Below are positions 11,034 to 24,702 of a stretch of 64,000 nt of DNA, one piece after another. The notes below the pieces were generated by a model. The model was not told the origin of the DNA and did no database searches. It saw nothing but the letters and a program-made list of their open reading frames with translations. A program made the position numbers and the translations under genes. Each line of letters opens with the position of its first letter. Within the stretch, counting starts at the first letter, position 1. The DNA lies in NCBI RefSeq assembly GCF_017883985.1, contig NZ_PRDG01000003.1, positions 286,223 to 350,222 on the forward strand. Reading direction: 5' to 3'. Source of the DNA: Streptococcus oricebi. Its GTDB lineage: Bacteria > Bacillota > Bacilli > Lactobacillales > Streptococcaceae.

Positions 11034-11434
11034 GAACACGGGCTAAAATCCTAGTAAAAAAGACTCGCTTGCCTTGCTTAATCGAAGCGGTGCTAGAGTT
11101 GCGCAGTAGCTGTCTGCTAGTTGCCATCGTCACTAGTGACTTGCCACCTAGCTAGGCAGCTTTGCCTAGGTTTCGCAACGAAATTCTAGCGAATTTCTGC
11201 TCAGCCTGATATTTTTCCGTAGCCCTTGCGAGTTTTACTCGCTTAGGGATATGGATGCTGGCGAGAGGAACTCTCGCGCAGTGCTCTCGTTTTTCGACAT
11301 TTTACAAGCAAAACGATAATTTTTGCTTATAAAATTAATGCAGACTGTAGAAAGGACACGCTAGTGGCTTTCGTTTCAGAGCATTGCCTTTCGCAATAGC
11401 GATGAAGCAGTCTGCTAACGCCCTTTGTATCTTG
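11034..11434 (+). repeat. Leader element, long copy
   Basis: Left arm GAACACGGGCTAAAA, right arm ACGCCCTTTGTATCTTG; here the left GGGC faces right GCCC. The interior holds several strong hairpins, including CTAGGCA-gct-TTGCCTAG, GCGAGAG-gaa-CTCTCGC and the outer pair GCAGACTG (11340) with CAGTCTGC (11408). Confidence 0.6.
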
Positions 11435-11439
11435 TAATT

Positions 11440-11546
11440 GAACACGGGCTAAAAGCTCGGAAAATAGATAAATCTTCCTAGAAGCTGGAGCTTCTTCGTT
11501 AGATTTCCTAATTTTCAGTCGCTTTTTATACGCCCTTTGTATCTTA
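11440..11546 (+). repeat. Leader element, short copy 1
   Basis: Left arm GAACACGGGCTAAAAGCTC, right arm ACGCCCTTTGTATCTTA. The middle hairpin is AGAAGCTGGAGCTTCT. GGGC and GCCC are on opposite arms compared with the next copy. Confidence 0.7.
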
Positions 11547-11551
11547 TAATT

Positions 11552-11660
11552 GAACACGCCCTAAAAACTTTGAAAAAAAGATAAATACTCCTAGGAGCTG
11601 GGGCTCCGTCGTCGTATTTCCTATTTTTTCTTCGTTTTCTTTACGGGCTTTGTATCTTAT
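11552..11660 (+). repeat. Leader element, short copy 2
   Basis: Left arm GAACACGCCCTAAAAACTTT and right arm ACGGGCTTTGTATCTTAT. Both arms are identical to the rpoB leader copy, over 26 and 41 nt. The middle hairpin is GGAGCTGGGGCTCC. The right arm abuts TTAAGGAG, the busAA ribosome site. Confidence 0.75.
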
Positions 11661-11675
11661 TTAAGGAGTTATTTT

Positions 11676-12866
11676 TTGTATAAGTTAGAAGTTAGTCATT
11701 TGACTAAAATATTTGGTAAAAGGCAAAAGCAGGCCTTAGAAATGGTCCAAGAGGCCAAAAATAAAACGGAAATTTTGGAGAAAACCGGGGCTACGGTTGG
11801 GGTTTATGATGTCAACTTTCAGGTCAAGGCTGGCGAAATTTTCGTGATTATGGGCTTGTCAGGTAGTGGGAAATCTACCTTGATTCGTCTTCTCAATCGA
11901 CTAATTGACCCAACTTCTGGTGATATTTTTATCGACGGGCAAGATGTAGCCAAGATGAATGAAGAGGAATTACGGGAAGTCCGTCGTCATAAGATTAACA
12001 TGGTCTTCCAAAACTTCGGTCTCTTCCCCCATCGGACTATTTTAGAAAATACGGAATTTGGTTTAGAGGTTAGGGGCGTTGAGCAGGAAGAACGGACCCG
12101 CTTGGCTGAGCAGGCCTTGGAAAATTCTGGTCTACTGGCCTTTAAGGATCAGTATCCGGACCAATTATCCGGAGGAATGCAACAACGGGTCGGCCTAGCA
12201 CGCGCCCTAGCCAACAATCCTGATATTCTCTTGATGGACGAGGCCTTCTCTGCCTTAGACCCCCTCATTCGTCGGGAAATGCAAGATGAACTCTTAGACT
12301 TGCAAGCTGAACAAGAAAGAACCATTATCTTCATCACCCATGACCTTAATGAGGCCCTAAGAATCGGAGACCGCATTGCCATTATGGCTGACGGTCAGAT
12401 TATGCAAATTGGGACGGGTGAAGAAATCTTAACCAATCCTGCTAATGACTTCGTGCGAGAATTTGTCGAAGATGTAGACCGCTCCAAGGTCCTAACTGCT
12501 CAAAATATCATGACCAGTCCCTTAACGACCAATATCGATATTGACGGTCCGACCGTTGCTCTTAACCGGATGAAAAAAGAAGAGGTCAGCATGCTTCTGG
12601 CAGTAGACCGCAAAAGACATCTTAAGGGGAGTTTGACCGCCGAGGCTGCCAGAGATGCCCGCAAGCAACATTTGGCCCTGGCCGAGGTTATCGATAAAAA
12701 TGTCCGTAAGATTGATCCAGATACCCTGATTACCGATATTTTCCCCTTGATTTACGACTCACCAGCTCCTATGGCTGTGGTCAATAAAGAGGATAAACTC
12801 ATCGGTGTTATTATCAAGGGACGGGTGATTGAAGCCTTGGCTAATACCAATGATGCTGAGGAATAG
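11676..12866 (+). CDS. busAA: Betaine/osmoprotectant ABC transporter, ATP-binding subunit
   Basis: The 396-residue ATPase of the glycine-betaine importer BusA/OpuA, used against osmotic stress. Walker A is GLSGSGKST (60-68), the signature LSGGMQQR starts at 164, and Walker B ILLMDEA ends with the catalytic Glu 189. Residues about 260-390 hold tandem CBS domains, which in OpuA-type systems sense ionic strength or c-di-AMP. The start is TTG (MYKLEVSHL) with AAGGAG 7 nt upstream, the only plausible start. busAB follows after 12 nt. Repression by BusR is predicted from the operator at 10884-10917. Confidence 0.95.
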   Translation: MYKLEVSHLTKIFGKRQKQALEMVQEAKNKTEILEKTGATVGVYDVNFQVKAGEIFVIMGLSGSGKSTLIRLLNRLIDPTSGDIFIDGQDVAKMNEEELREVRRHKINMVFQNFGLFPHRTILENTEFGLEVRGVEQEERTRLAEQALENSGLLAFKDQYPDQLSGGMQQRVGLARALANNPDILLMDEAFSALDPLIRREMQDELLDLQAEQERTIIFITHDLNEALRIGDRIAIMADGQIMQIGTGEEILTNPANDFVREFVEDVDRSKVLTAQNIMTSPLTTNIDIDGPTVALNRMKKEEVSMLLAVDRKRHLKGSLTAEAARDARKQHLALAEVIDKNVRKIDPDTLITDIFPLIYDSPAPMAVVNKEDKLIGVIIKGRVIEALANTNDAEE

Positions 12867-12878
12867 AGAGGTGTTACT

Positions 12879-14603
12879 TTGAATATTTTACAACAGCCTA
12901 TCCCTCTTGCCCAATGGGTGGAAGGCTTTACCAACTGGTTAACTAGTACTTTTTCTGGGCTCTTTGGCTTCTTGCAGGCCTTGGGCAATGCGATAATGAA
13001 CGGGATTACTGAAACCTTACTTTTTATCCCGCCCCTTCTCTTTATCGCCCTCCTAAGTCTTTTGGCCTATATCGTATCCAAGCGAAAATGGGGCCTGACT
13101 ATTCTAACCTTTCTTGGACTCCTCTTTGTCTACAATCAGGGGCTCTGGGAAAACCTGATGAACACCATTACATTGGTGATTGTATCTAGTATCGTGTCCA
13201 TCGTCATCGGAATCCCCTTGGGAATCTGGATGGCCAAGAGCAATCGGATGGAAGCGCTTATCAAGCCCTTGCTGGACTTTATGCAGACCATGCCAGCCTT
13301 TGTCTACCTGATTCCTGCTGTAGCCTTTTTTGGTATCGGTATGGTCCCAGGTGTCTTTGCTTCGGTTATCTTTGCCCTGCCACCAACCGTCCGCTTTACC
13401 AATCTAGCTATTCGTCAAATTCCGACAGAGCTAATCGAAGCCTCCGACTCATTTGGCGGAACCAACCGACAGAAGCTCTTTAAGGTGGAGCTCCCCCTTG
13501 CCAAGAATACTATTTTAGCCGGGGTTAACCAGACTATTATGCTGGCCCTATCCATGGTTGTTACTGCCTCAATGATTGGGGCGCCTGGCCTGGGACGAGG
13601 AGTCCTATCGGCCCTCCAACACGCTGATATTGGAGCTGGTTTTGTCAGCGGGGTCTCACTGGTTATTTTAGCCATTATTATCGACCGCTTTACACAAAAC
13701 CTCAATCAGGACCAAGTCGCTAAAAGTCCTGTCACCAGTAAGGATAAAAAGAAAAGAAGACTGGTTTGGCTGGCCGTCATCGCAGCCTTCCTCCTAGCCT
13801 TTATCGGTAAGGAACTACAAAAAAATCAAGAAGCCCAAAAAGAAAAGGTCAATCTGGCCTATGTTGAATGGGATTCTGAGGTAGCTTCTACTAATGTGGT
13901 GGCCGAGGTCTTAAAAGAAATGGGCTACAAAGTCACTATCACTCCTCTAGACAATGCTGTTATGTGGAAGTCAGTAGCTAATGGTGAAGCCGATGCCATG
14001 GTATCAGCTTGGTTACCAACTACCCATGCCAGCCAATATAAGGAATACCAGGATAAGATTGTTGATTTAGGGCCAAACCTAGAGGGGGTGCGGGTAGGTC
14101 TAGTTACTCCAGACTATACATCTGCCAAATCCATTGCCGACTTAAGCAATCAGGCCAAAAAGACCATTACTGGTATTGAGCCTGGAGCAGGAGTCATGAA
14201 GGCCGCTGATGAGACCCTCAAGGCCTACCCTAACCTGCAGGACTGGAAACTGTCCTCTTCATCTACCGGAGCCATGACTATCGCCCTGGAGCAGGCTATT
14301 AAAAACAAGGAAGACATTGTCATTACCGGCTGGTCCCCCCACTGGATGTTCTCCAAATACAAACTCAAGTATCTGGAAGACCCTAAAGGTAGCATGGGAG
14401 GCAAGGAAGCTATCCACACGATTAGTCGAAAAAATCTCGACAAGGATCTACCCAAGGTCTATAAGTTGCTGGATAAATTCAAATGGAGCCAAAAGGATAT
14501 GGAAGAAGTCATGCTAAAAATCAATGAAGGCGCTAGTCCTGAAAATGCTGCCAAGGAATGGATTCAAAAGCATAAGAAAGAAGTTGATAACTGGAAGAAA
14601 TAA
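12879..14603 (+). CDS. busAB: Betaine ABC transporter, fused permease and substrate-binding subunit
   Basis: A 574-residue fusion. Residues 1-280 hold about six to eight membrane segments and the binding-protein-dependent permease motif (EASDSFGGTNRQKLFKVELP). After a linker at about 285-325, residues 325-574 form an OpuAC-type betaine-binding domain facing outside; tryptophans for the aromatic cage are visible in YVEWDS, SAWLPT and GWSPHW. The start is TTG at 12879, with AGAGGTG upstream. It works with busAA as a homodimeric importer and is followed by a strong terminator. Confidence 0.95.
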   Translation: MNILQQPIPLAQWVEGFTNWLTSTFSGLFGFLQALGNAIMNGITETLLFIPPLLFIALLSLLAYIVSKRKWGLTILTFLGLLFVYNQGLWENLMNTITLVIVSSIVSIVIGIPLGIWMAKSNRMEALIKPLLDFMQTMPAFVYLIPAVAFFGIGMVPGVFASVIFALPPTVRFTNLAIRQIPTELIEASDSFGGTNRQKLFKVELPLAKNTILAGVNQTIMLALSMVVTASMIGAPGLGRGVLSALQHADIGAGFVSGVSLVILAIIIDRFTQNLNQDQVAKSPVTSKDKKKRRLVWLAVIAAFLLAFIGKELQKNQEAQKEKVNLAYVEWDSEVASTNVVAEVLKEMGYKVTITPLDNAVMWKSVANGEADAMVSAWLPTTHASQYKEYQDKIVDLGPNLEGVRVGLVTPDYTSAKSIADLSNQAKKTITGIEPGAGVMKAADETLKAYPNLQDWKLSSSSTGAMTIALEQAIKNKEDIVITGWSPHWMFSKYKLKYLEDPKGSMGGKEAIHTISRKNLDKDLPKVYKLLDKFKWSQKDMEEVMLKINEGASPENAAKEWIQKHKKEVDNWKK

Positions 14604-14703
14604 ACCAAGACTGGTAAATTAAGACATCGAATGCCCTTATCAGCTAGAAGAAGATAAAGGACTAGATAGCCAAAAGAGTCTGGGAATTATTTCCAGATGA
14701 AGC

Positions 14704-14751
14704 AAAAGGCGTGAAATCAACGTTTCTAATACGTAGGATTTCACGCCTTTT
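14704..14751. terminator. Terminator after busAB, shared with the converging lipoprotein gene
   Basis: AAAAGGCGTGAAATC pairs perfectly with GATTTCACGCCTTTT, with an inner ACGT/ACGT pair. It works in both directions. The remaining sequence between 14604 and 14852 shows nothing else. Confidence 0.9.
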
Positions 14752-14852
14752 CTTATGCTCACAAACTAGGAAACAATCAAAATATGAATTTTTCATCTCT
14801 TTTTGTAGACTAATATAGGAAAACTACTACTAGCTTTTCTACTAAGAACCGA

Positions 14853-16943
14853 CTACTTATATTTAGAGTATAAATCTTCTGGATAATGATCGCTTCGATA
14901 CACTGGAGAATCTAGGTCTAGAAGGAGATATTTATTAGGAGAGCTTTCCGAATCATTCCAGGTCACATCTACCACCTTCCACTTACCGTCTACTTGCACA
15001 TAGTTCCAAGCATGACGACCTCCTGTAGAGACATTACCTGTCACATAGAGGCTCTTTAATCCTGCTTTTACAGCCAAGATATTAAAGGCCTTCGCATAAC
15101 TTGCGCAGACTCCTCGTCCTTCTATCAGGGCCCCTCTAGTTTTCCACGCACTTTTATCTACCAATTCTCTTATCATATCATTGATTTTTCCATCTTCCCC
15201 TGCCTGTTTTTCTTGGGCTTCCAATTCTTTATATTTATTGTAGGCATCATAATCATAAGTTACATGGTCCACCAAATATTGGTTGATTGCTTCAACCTTG
15301 TCCTTATCACTCATTCCATCCTTAATGATATCCTGTACTATTTCTTTAGCCTTCTTATTGTTCTCCTCTGCTGCTTTTTTAGCTTTTTCTTCATAGCTTA
15401 CTTCTAGGACCTTTTCTGAATAGGAATAAACACAAGATTTTGCCTCGGGCAGTTCAGGATTGGTAGCAGCCACACGCTCCATGGAAGCCATGATGTCGCT
15501 ATAGTTGAGCTCTGGGAACTTACTCATATCTATATAGTTAGCCTCGCTAGCCAGGGCCTTGCCTAGATATTCTTCAGCAGCAGTCTGGGCTTTAACGATG
15601 ACATTGATATCTTGGACATCGCGGACGATCTTTTTACCCTTCAGGTCCAAATCTGCGTCCTTGACATCAACATAGACATCACTAACCCCTGAACGGTCTT
15701 TTTCAGCTATTTTTTTGTTTAAGTCTTCTAAGATTTGAACTACTTCTTCCTTGGTCTTGGAAGAGTTGGTGACCTTAAATTTATATTTAATGGTCGGCAA
15801 GCCTCGCACTGAGACTTGAATCAAGAACTTACCTTGGGCGTTAACCGTGAGCGAAGCAGTATCATACTGGAGGGGGAACTTGCGGAGCTTACCATCCCGC
15901 ATCATAACTGGGGCTTCTTCAGGTAAGCCTTTTTCACCTATTTTATTTAAATAGTCATGTTCAAAAGCCTTATAATCTATGAATTCGGGACTTTCCTTGG
16001 CAAACTTGTCTGAAGAAAGATAGTTACTCATGCTACCAAAGATTTTACCATCCTTAAGCGGAACAACGATAATCTCATAAGGTTTAGCCTCGGTAATAAT
16101 CTTGCTTTCATCCGCTGATAAGGGACGCTCATAGGCTTCCAGGGTACGAGCGGCCTCTTGATCTTCCTTAGGGACATCTCCATGGTCGGCCGGATAGGGC
16201 GTCCGATAAAGGGTACTCTTGACCCGATCTATTTCCTCATACTTATGCAGGACCTCTGTCCAACCGCCCTTGTTCTTATTTTTAGCGATAGGTTCGGCCT
16301 TGATGATGGAATAGCTGTCAGCCCCAGGGACTTCTCCCCATTCTAACTGCATCCGACCATCAGAAAGCAAGGTCTGCTTGACCGTCAGCTGGGCTTGCTT
16401 CTTCTTATCTTTTTTAACCTCGACTACCCATAGTTTAGGCTTGGCCAACTTTTTACCGCTCTCCAAGTCGTTTGATTGTAGGACGTAGAGCTTACTAAAG
16501 GAACCCCAGCTTCCAGTCTTATTGTCATCTGTGCTGATAAGATTCAAGGTTTTATGTTGGTTTAAACTTCGGTTAGGGGCAACATAACCTTTAATATCAA
16601 GCGGGCTAATGTCAATCCCTTTTTTCTTAGTAAAAGCATAGTTACTTGTTAATAAGCGCTTGAGTTCTGCATCTCCATAAACCTTAAACATGGAATTATA
16701 GGGATTTCCTTGCTTGTGACCATCCTCTATCTTAGAAGAGACAGTCAGTTTACTAGGGAAGTAAATGTTCTCGTTTTCGTTAACAGTGATAACCTTATCC
16801 TGGATTTCATAAGGCATCTTCTTTTCATACTTTTCCTTAAGTTGAGCGATACTCGAACTACCCTGTTTTCCCTGCTGGTTTGTGCAAGCACCGATTAGCA
16901 AAGTGAAAACTAGCATCATTAAGAAAAATCTAGTTTTTTTCAT
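14853..16943 (-). CDS. Surface lipoprotein with C-terminal transglutaminase-like domain
   Basis: A 696-residue exported lipoprotein of unknown function. The signal peptide ends in lipobox LIGAC, so Cys 20 would be lipidated. A fibronectin III-like strand pattern (MQLEWGEVPGADSYSI) lies near residue 200. The tail is a transglutaminase/protease-fold domain with an apparent triad: Cys 613 in GRGVCASYA, His 644 in GRHAWNY and Asp 659 in VVDVTWND. The middle is Lys/Glu-rich and repeats no known domain I recognise. TAAGGAGG precedes the ATG. It is monocistronic, with its own promoter at 17075-17103. It could be a peptidase, a cross-linking enzyme or an inactive binding protein. Confidence 0.85.
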   Translation of the reverse strand: MKKTRFFLMMLVFTLLIGACTNQQGKQGSSSIAQLKEKYEKKMPYEIQDKVITVNENENIYFPSKLTVSSKIEDGHKQGNPYNSMFKVYGDAELKRLLTSNYAFTKKKGIDISPLDIKGYVAPNRSLNQHKTLNLISTDDNKTGSWGSFSKLYVLQSNDLESGKKLAKPKLWVVEVKKDKKKQAQLTVKQTLLSDGRMQLEWGEVPGADSYSIIKAEPIAKNKNKGGWTEVLHKYEEIDRVKSTLYRTPYPADHGDVPKEDQEAARTLEAYERPLSADESKIITEAKPYEIIVVPLKDGKIFGSMSNYLSSDKFAKESPEFIDYKAFEHDYLNKIGEKGLPEEAPVMMRDGKLRKFPLQYDTASLTVNAQGKFLIQVSVRGLPTIKYKFKVTNSSKTKEEVVQILEDLNKKIAEKDRSGVSDVYVDVKDADLDLKGKKIVRDVQDINVIVKAQTAAEEYLGKALASEANYIDMSKFPELNYSDIMASMERVAATNPELPEAKSCVYSYSEKVLEVSYEEKAKKAAEENNKKAKEIVQDIIKDGMSDKDKVEAINQYLVDHVTYDYDAYNKYKELEAQEKQAGEDGKINDMIRELVDKSAWKTRGALIEGRGVCASYAKAFNILAVKAGLKSLYVTGNVSTGGRHAWNYVQVDGKWKVVDVTWNDSESSPNKYLLLDLDSPVYRSDHYPEDLYSKYK

Positions 16944-17074
16944 AGATGTCCTCCTTAAACTACCAAAAAAGAGAGAGCAGTATCAAAGGACAGAAGACCT
17001 TAAGAAAGCTCAAGGCTACTTCTGCTTTTAATACCTACCCCCCCTGGATAGTTAGTTATTCAATTTATACTTTT

Positions 17075-17103
17075 ATTATATGATTTTAAAAAAGGCATGT
17101 CAA
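17075..17103 (-). promoter_or_regulatory. Promoter of the transglutaminase-like lipoprotein gene
   Basis: Minus strand TTGACA, 17-nt spacer, TATAAT: a consensus promoter. The leader to the ATG is about 125 nt and shows no clear riboswitch. Confidence 0.85.
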
Positions 17104-17180
17104 GAAAAAAATGAGAAGGTTTTCAAAAGGGGATTTTCTAACGACTTGAGGCAAAAGTTCCTTCTAAAAACCAGCCACTA

Positions 17181-17205
17181 ACAAGTAAAGGGCCCTTTCA
17201 TTTGT
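17181..17205 (-). terminator. Hairpin after the second GH1 gene
   Basis: ACAAATGAAAGG / CCTTTACTTGT stem, followed 9 nt later by GGTTTTT on the minus strand. A plausible but not classical terminator. Confidence 0.45.
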
Positions 17206-17211
17206 AGCCAA

Positions 17212-18672
<1,461 letters not shown>

Positions 18673-18759
18673 TTATTTATATTATAATCTTATAAAAGTC
18701 TTATTTCCTATACAATTATCTTTATTTTTGATACTATCCTCTGATACAAGGAGCCCAAT

Positions 18760-19641
18760 ATGCCACTTAATAAACTCCAGCAAAATATCGCCTATAAAGA
18801 ACAAGGAACCCCCTACTCACTGACCCGGACAATTACCCAGAACGGTAGGCCCGATATTCTCTTTCATTGGCATACAGACCTAGAAATTGTCTATGTCCAT
18901 GAAGGGCGAGCTCGCTTTCATATCGACTCAGACTACTTTACCAGCCAGGCCGGCGACATTATCCTTATCCGACCCAAGGCCCTCCACTCTATCCATCCAA
19001 TCGGAAACGAGAGACACTCTATGGATGCTCTTAACTTTCATTTAGATCTGACCGGCTACTCAACCATGGATGCTGCCAGCATCAACTATCTACAACCTCT
19101 CTACAATGGAGAATTGGACTTTATCAGAGTTATAAAACCAGACCAGGCAGCCTATCCAGCCATTAAAGCCTGCCTCTTTCGAGCCATGGAAATCGGAGCC
19201 GATAGGGGGGAATATTTTGAATTTTTACTCAAGGCCCAGCTCAATCAATTGCTCTACCTACTCTTTAGCCAAAGCTATATTACCTCTAATCATCGCAGTT
19301 TGGAGAGCTACCGTAAGGAAGAAAAAATTCGCTCCCTAATCGACTACATTAGCCAACACTACCAAGACAATCTAAGCATTGAACACCTCTCTGCCTATTG
19401 CGGTTACAGCCCTACCCACTTTATGAACTTCTTCAAAAAGCACCTGGGCGTTTCCTGTATGGAATACCTGATTCAATTTCGCCTTAGAAAGGCTGCGGAA
19501 CTACTGGAACATTCGACCATCAGTATCTTGGAGGTGGCCCAGCAAATCGGCTTTAACAACCTCTCCAATTTCAACCGCCAATTTAAAAAATACTACCAGA
19601 TGACCCCCAGCCAGTATCGCAGGACGAATAGCCCTTCTTAG
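18760..19641 (+). CDS. AraC-family transcriptional regulator
   Basis: A 293-residue regulator. The N-terminal cupin-like sensor (about 20-140) contains HWHTDLEIVYVHEGRARF and GDIILIRPKALHSIHP. The C-terminal double HTH (about 190-290) reads LSIEHLSAYCGYSPTHFMNFFKKHLG and IGFNNLSNFNRQFKKYYQMTP. It is transcribed away from the GH1 gene 111 nt upstream, and probably activates that gene in response to a sugar. AAGGAG lies before the ATG. Confidence 0.88.
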   Translation: MPLNKLQQNIAYKEQGTPYSLTRTITQNGRPDILFHWHTDLEIVYVHEGRARFHIDSDYFTSQAGDIILIRPKALHSIHPIGNERHSMDALNFHLDLTGYSTMDAASINYLQPLYNGELDFIRVIKPDQAAYPAIKACLFRAMEIGADRGEYFEFLLKAQLNQLLYLLFSQSYITSNHRSLESYRKEEKIRSLIDYISQHYQDNLSIEHLSAYCGYSPTHFMNFFKKHLGVSCMEYLIQFRLRKAAELLEHSTISILEVAQQIGFNNLSNFNRQFKKYYQMTPSQYRRTNSPS

Positions 19642-19720
19642 TCGATACAAAAACTCCCTATCTCCCATGGTTAAGTGGCAAAAACTTATAAAGCATTTTA
19701 ACATTCCCTTAGGAAAAATG

Positions 19721-19794
19721 AAAAAGACCTGGACTTGACTGACTCCCCAAAGTTACAAATACTTTGTCAGAGCTAGAATAAGTCTAGGTCTTTT
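19721..19794. terminator. Terminator between the AraC gene and bglP
   Basis: AAAAAGACCTGGACTT pairs with AAGTCTAGGTCTTTT around a long loop; T and A runs flank it, so it serves both converging genes. The 19795-19858 gap shows nothing further. Confidence 0.7.
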
Positions 19795-19858
19795 ATCATC
19801 TAGGCTCCCTAACTTTAGGCTAGGAGTACAAAACAAGTTAAAATGACTGTAAGGCTCA

Positions 19859-21823
<1,965 letters not shown>

Positions 21824-21943
21824 TCATCTTTAGACCAACTTAGCTATTCTCAAAATAGTCCTCCCTAGTTTTCAAATAGCACTACTTGATTTTTTAATGA
21901 TTTCCTTGAGTAGCAAGTTTACCAGTAAGCCAGTCAGGCTATG

Positions 21944-22012
21944 AAAAAACCTAAATAAATATCAAATAGAAAGTAGAAGTCACTACTTTTTACTCTCATA
22001 TTTATTTAGGTT
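21944..22012 (-). terminator. Conditional terminator in the bglP leader
   Basis: On the minus strand AACCTAAATAAATAT and its exact complement frame a 35-nt loop and are followed by TTTTTTC. It stands about 160 nt upstream of the bglP ATG. Its first arm overlaps the antiterminator motif, as in bgl/lic operons. Confidence 0.85.
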
Positions 22013-22037
22013 AACTCCGCCTAATTAGTAACAGCCT
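22008..22037 (-). promoter_or_regulatory. RAT-like ribonucleic antiterminator site
   Basis: A 30-nt minus-strand segment begins AGGCTGTTACTAATTAGGCG and ends AACCT. It resembles the RAT consensus bound by LicT/BglG proteins (GG-TTGTTACTG...GGCAAAACC) and overlaps the terminator arm by 5 nt. Confidence 0.65.
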
Positions 22038-22045
22038 ACAGTTTA

Positions 22046-22073
22046 AGTATAACACAAGAAAGAAAAATTGCAA
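22046..22073 (-). promoter_or_regulatory. bglP promoter
   Basis: Minus strand TTGCAA, 16-nt spacer, TATACT. The predicted start is about 255 nt before the gene. Confidence 0.7.
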
Positions 22074-22083
22074 GCGATTTCTA
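22069..22083 (-). promoter_or_regulatory. cre site at the bglP promoter
   Basis: TAGAAATCGCTTGCA fits the catabolite-responsive consensus WTGNAANCGNWNNCW with one mismatch. It overlaps the -35, so CcpA would repress. Confidence 0.65.
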
Positions 22084-22090
22084 AAATACA

Positions 22091-22125
22091 ATAACATCCA
22101 AAACCGACTTGGCTTTGGATGTTAT
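22091..22125 (-). terminator. groESL terminator
   Basis: ATAACATCCAAAGCC / GGTTTTGGATGTTAT hairpin on the minus strand, followed by TGTATTTT. Confidence 0.8.
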
Positions 22126-22153
22126 GAGTTATTTTCATTACTTATAAGGTAGC

Positions 22154-24081
<1,928 letters not shown>

Positions 24082-24104
24082 ATTCATTCCTCCAATTTTC
24101 TTTT

Positions 24105-24131
24105 TTAGCACTCTTACATGCAGAGTGCTAA
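24105..24131 (-). promoter_or_regulatory. CIRCE operator (HrcA site)
   Basis: TTAGCACTC, 9 nt, GAGTGCTAA: a perfect match to the CIRCE inverted repeat. It lies between the promoter and groES, so HrcA should repress the operon at normal temperature. Confidence 0.97.
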
Positions 24132-24144
24132 GTCCTATGTTCCT

Positions 24145-24172
24145 ATTGTATCACTTGGTCAGAAATAGTCAA
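24145..24172 (-). promoter_or_regulatory. groESL promoter
   Basis: Minus strand TTGACT, 16-nt spacer, TACAAT, directly upstream of CIRCE. Confidence 0.75.
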
Positions 24173-24173
24173 G

Positions 24174-24203
24174 AAAAAACTTTGCCAAATGACAAAGTTT
24201 TTT
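24174..24203. terminator. Terminator upstream of groESL
   Basis: AAAAAACTTTG / CAAAGTTTTTT stem around a short loop. It ends the PTS-operon transcript coming from the minus-strand gene at 24328. Nothing else is seen in 24204-24327. Confidence 0.75.
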
Positions 24204-24327
24204 CAAAGAATGATAGGAGAAAATCAGGAGCTGATAAGATCGGAAATTTAGCTCGAAAACAAGGGTTGCAAGCCAAAGCAAATCAGTAGGTCCTGACTTC
24301 CAAAGAGCAGTTGCTCTAGGCAAAATT

Positions 24328-24618
24328 TTAATGATAGGCTTTTAACTTGGCTTCAAAATCATCAATCACTAGTTGTAGATTGTGGCGGCCTCTGTAAATT
24401 CCATAGCCAAACAAAAGCATGGCCAGAACACCTAAGATAAGCAAAATCAAACCGAGACTAAAGAGCCAGATATTATTTGAGCGAAAGAAGTAAAGCAGAA
24501 CCAGACCTAGACTAGCCAGAGTGAAGAAAAGACTAAACCAACGTCCTAGATTTTCAATCATGTGCTTTTGGTAGGCGATTTCCGTCTCATAACCTTCAAT
24601 CAATTCCCGTCTGTTCAT
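24328..24618 (-). CDS. Small two-helix membrane protein at the end of the PTS operon
   Basis: 96 residues that I do not recognise. Two membrane segments are obvious (about residues 27-46, WFSLFFTLASLGLVLLYFF, and 49-75), with charged ends (MNRRELIEGYETEIAYQ and DDFEAKLKAYH) probably both cytoplasmic. The start is ATG 24618 with AAAGGAG 5 nt upstream; a longer TTG-started reading overlaps that site. It lies 84 nt after the IID gene with a hairpin between them, so it may be read through at a lower level. Confidence 0.75.
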   Translation of the reverse strand: MNRRELIEGYETEIAYQKHMIENLGRWFSLFFTLASLGLVLLYFFRSNNIWLFSLGLILLILGVLAMLLFGYGIYRGRHNLQLVIDDFEAKLKAYH

Positions 24619-24635
24619 TTCTTCTCCTTTCAATC

Positions 24636-24690
24636 TTAAAGAGCTTAGGGCAGTAAAATCCTGCCCTAGCTATATAAGCTCTAAGCAAAT
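24636..24690 (-). terminator. Hairpin between the IID gene and the small membrane protein
   Basis: GAGCTT...AGGGCAG pairs with CTGCCCT...AAGCTC, followed only by TTTAAG. A weak terminator or processing site that may lower expression of the last gene. Confidence 0.4.
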
Positions 24691-24702
24691 AGTTTTTTAT
24701 AT

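Larger units (their letters stand above)
10925..11668 (+). repeat. Repeat-filled leader of busAA
   Basis: No gene is seen here. It contains three consecutive copies of the 5'-UTR element (11034-11434, 11440-11546, 11552-11660) and a lone right arm at 11011-11027 (GGGC, then GTATCTTA). A 39-nt direct repeat occurs at 10969-11007 and 11376-11414 with one mismatch. Many small hairpins fill 11090-11330. The region probably belongs to the busAA transcript, giving an unusually long untranslated leader. Confidence 0.8.

Noticed and set aside
11327..11557. 76-residue minus-strand frame in the busAA leader
   Set aside because: Made of repeat-element sequence; no ribosome site and no likely product.
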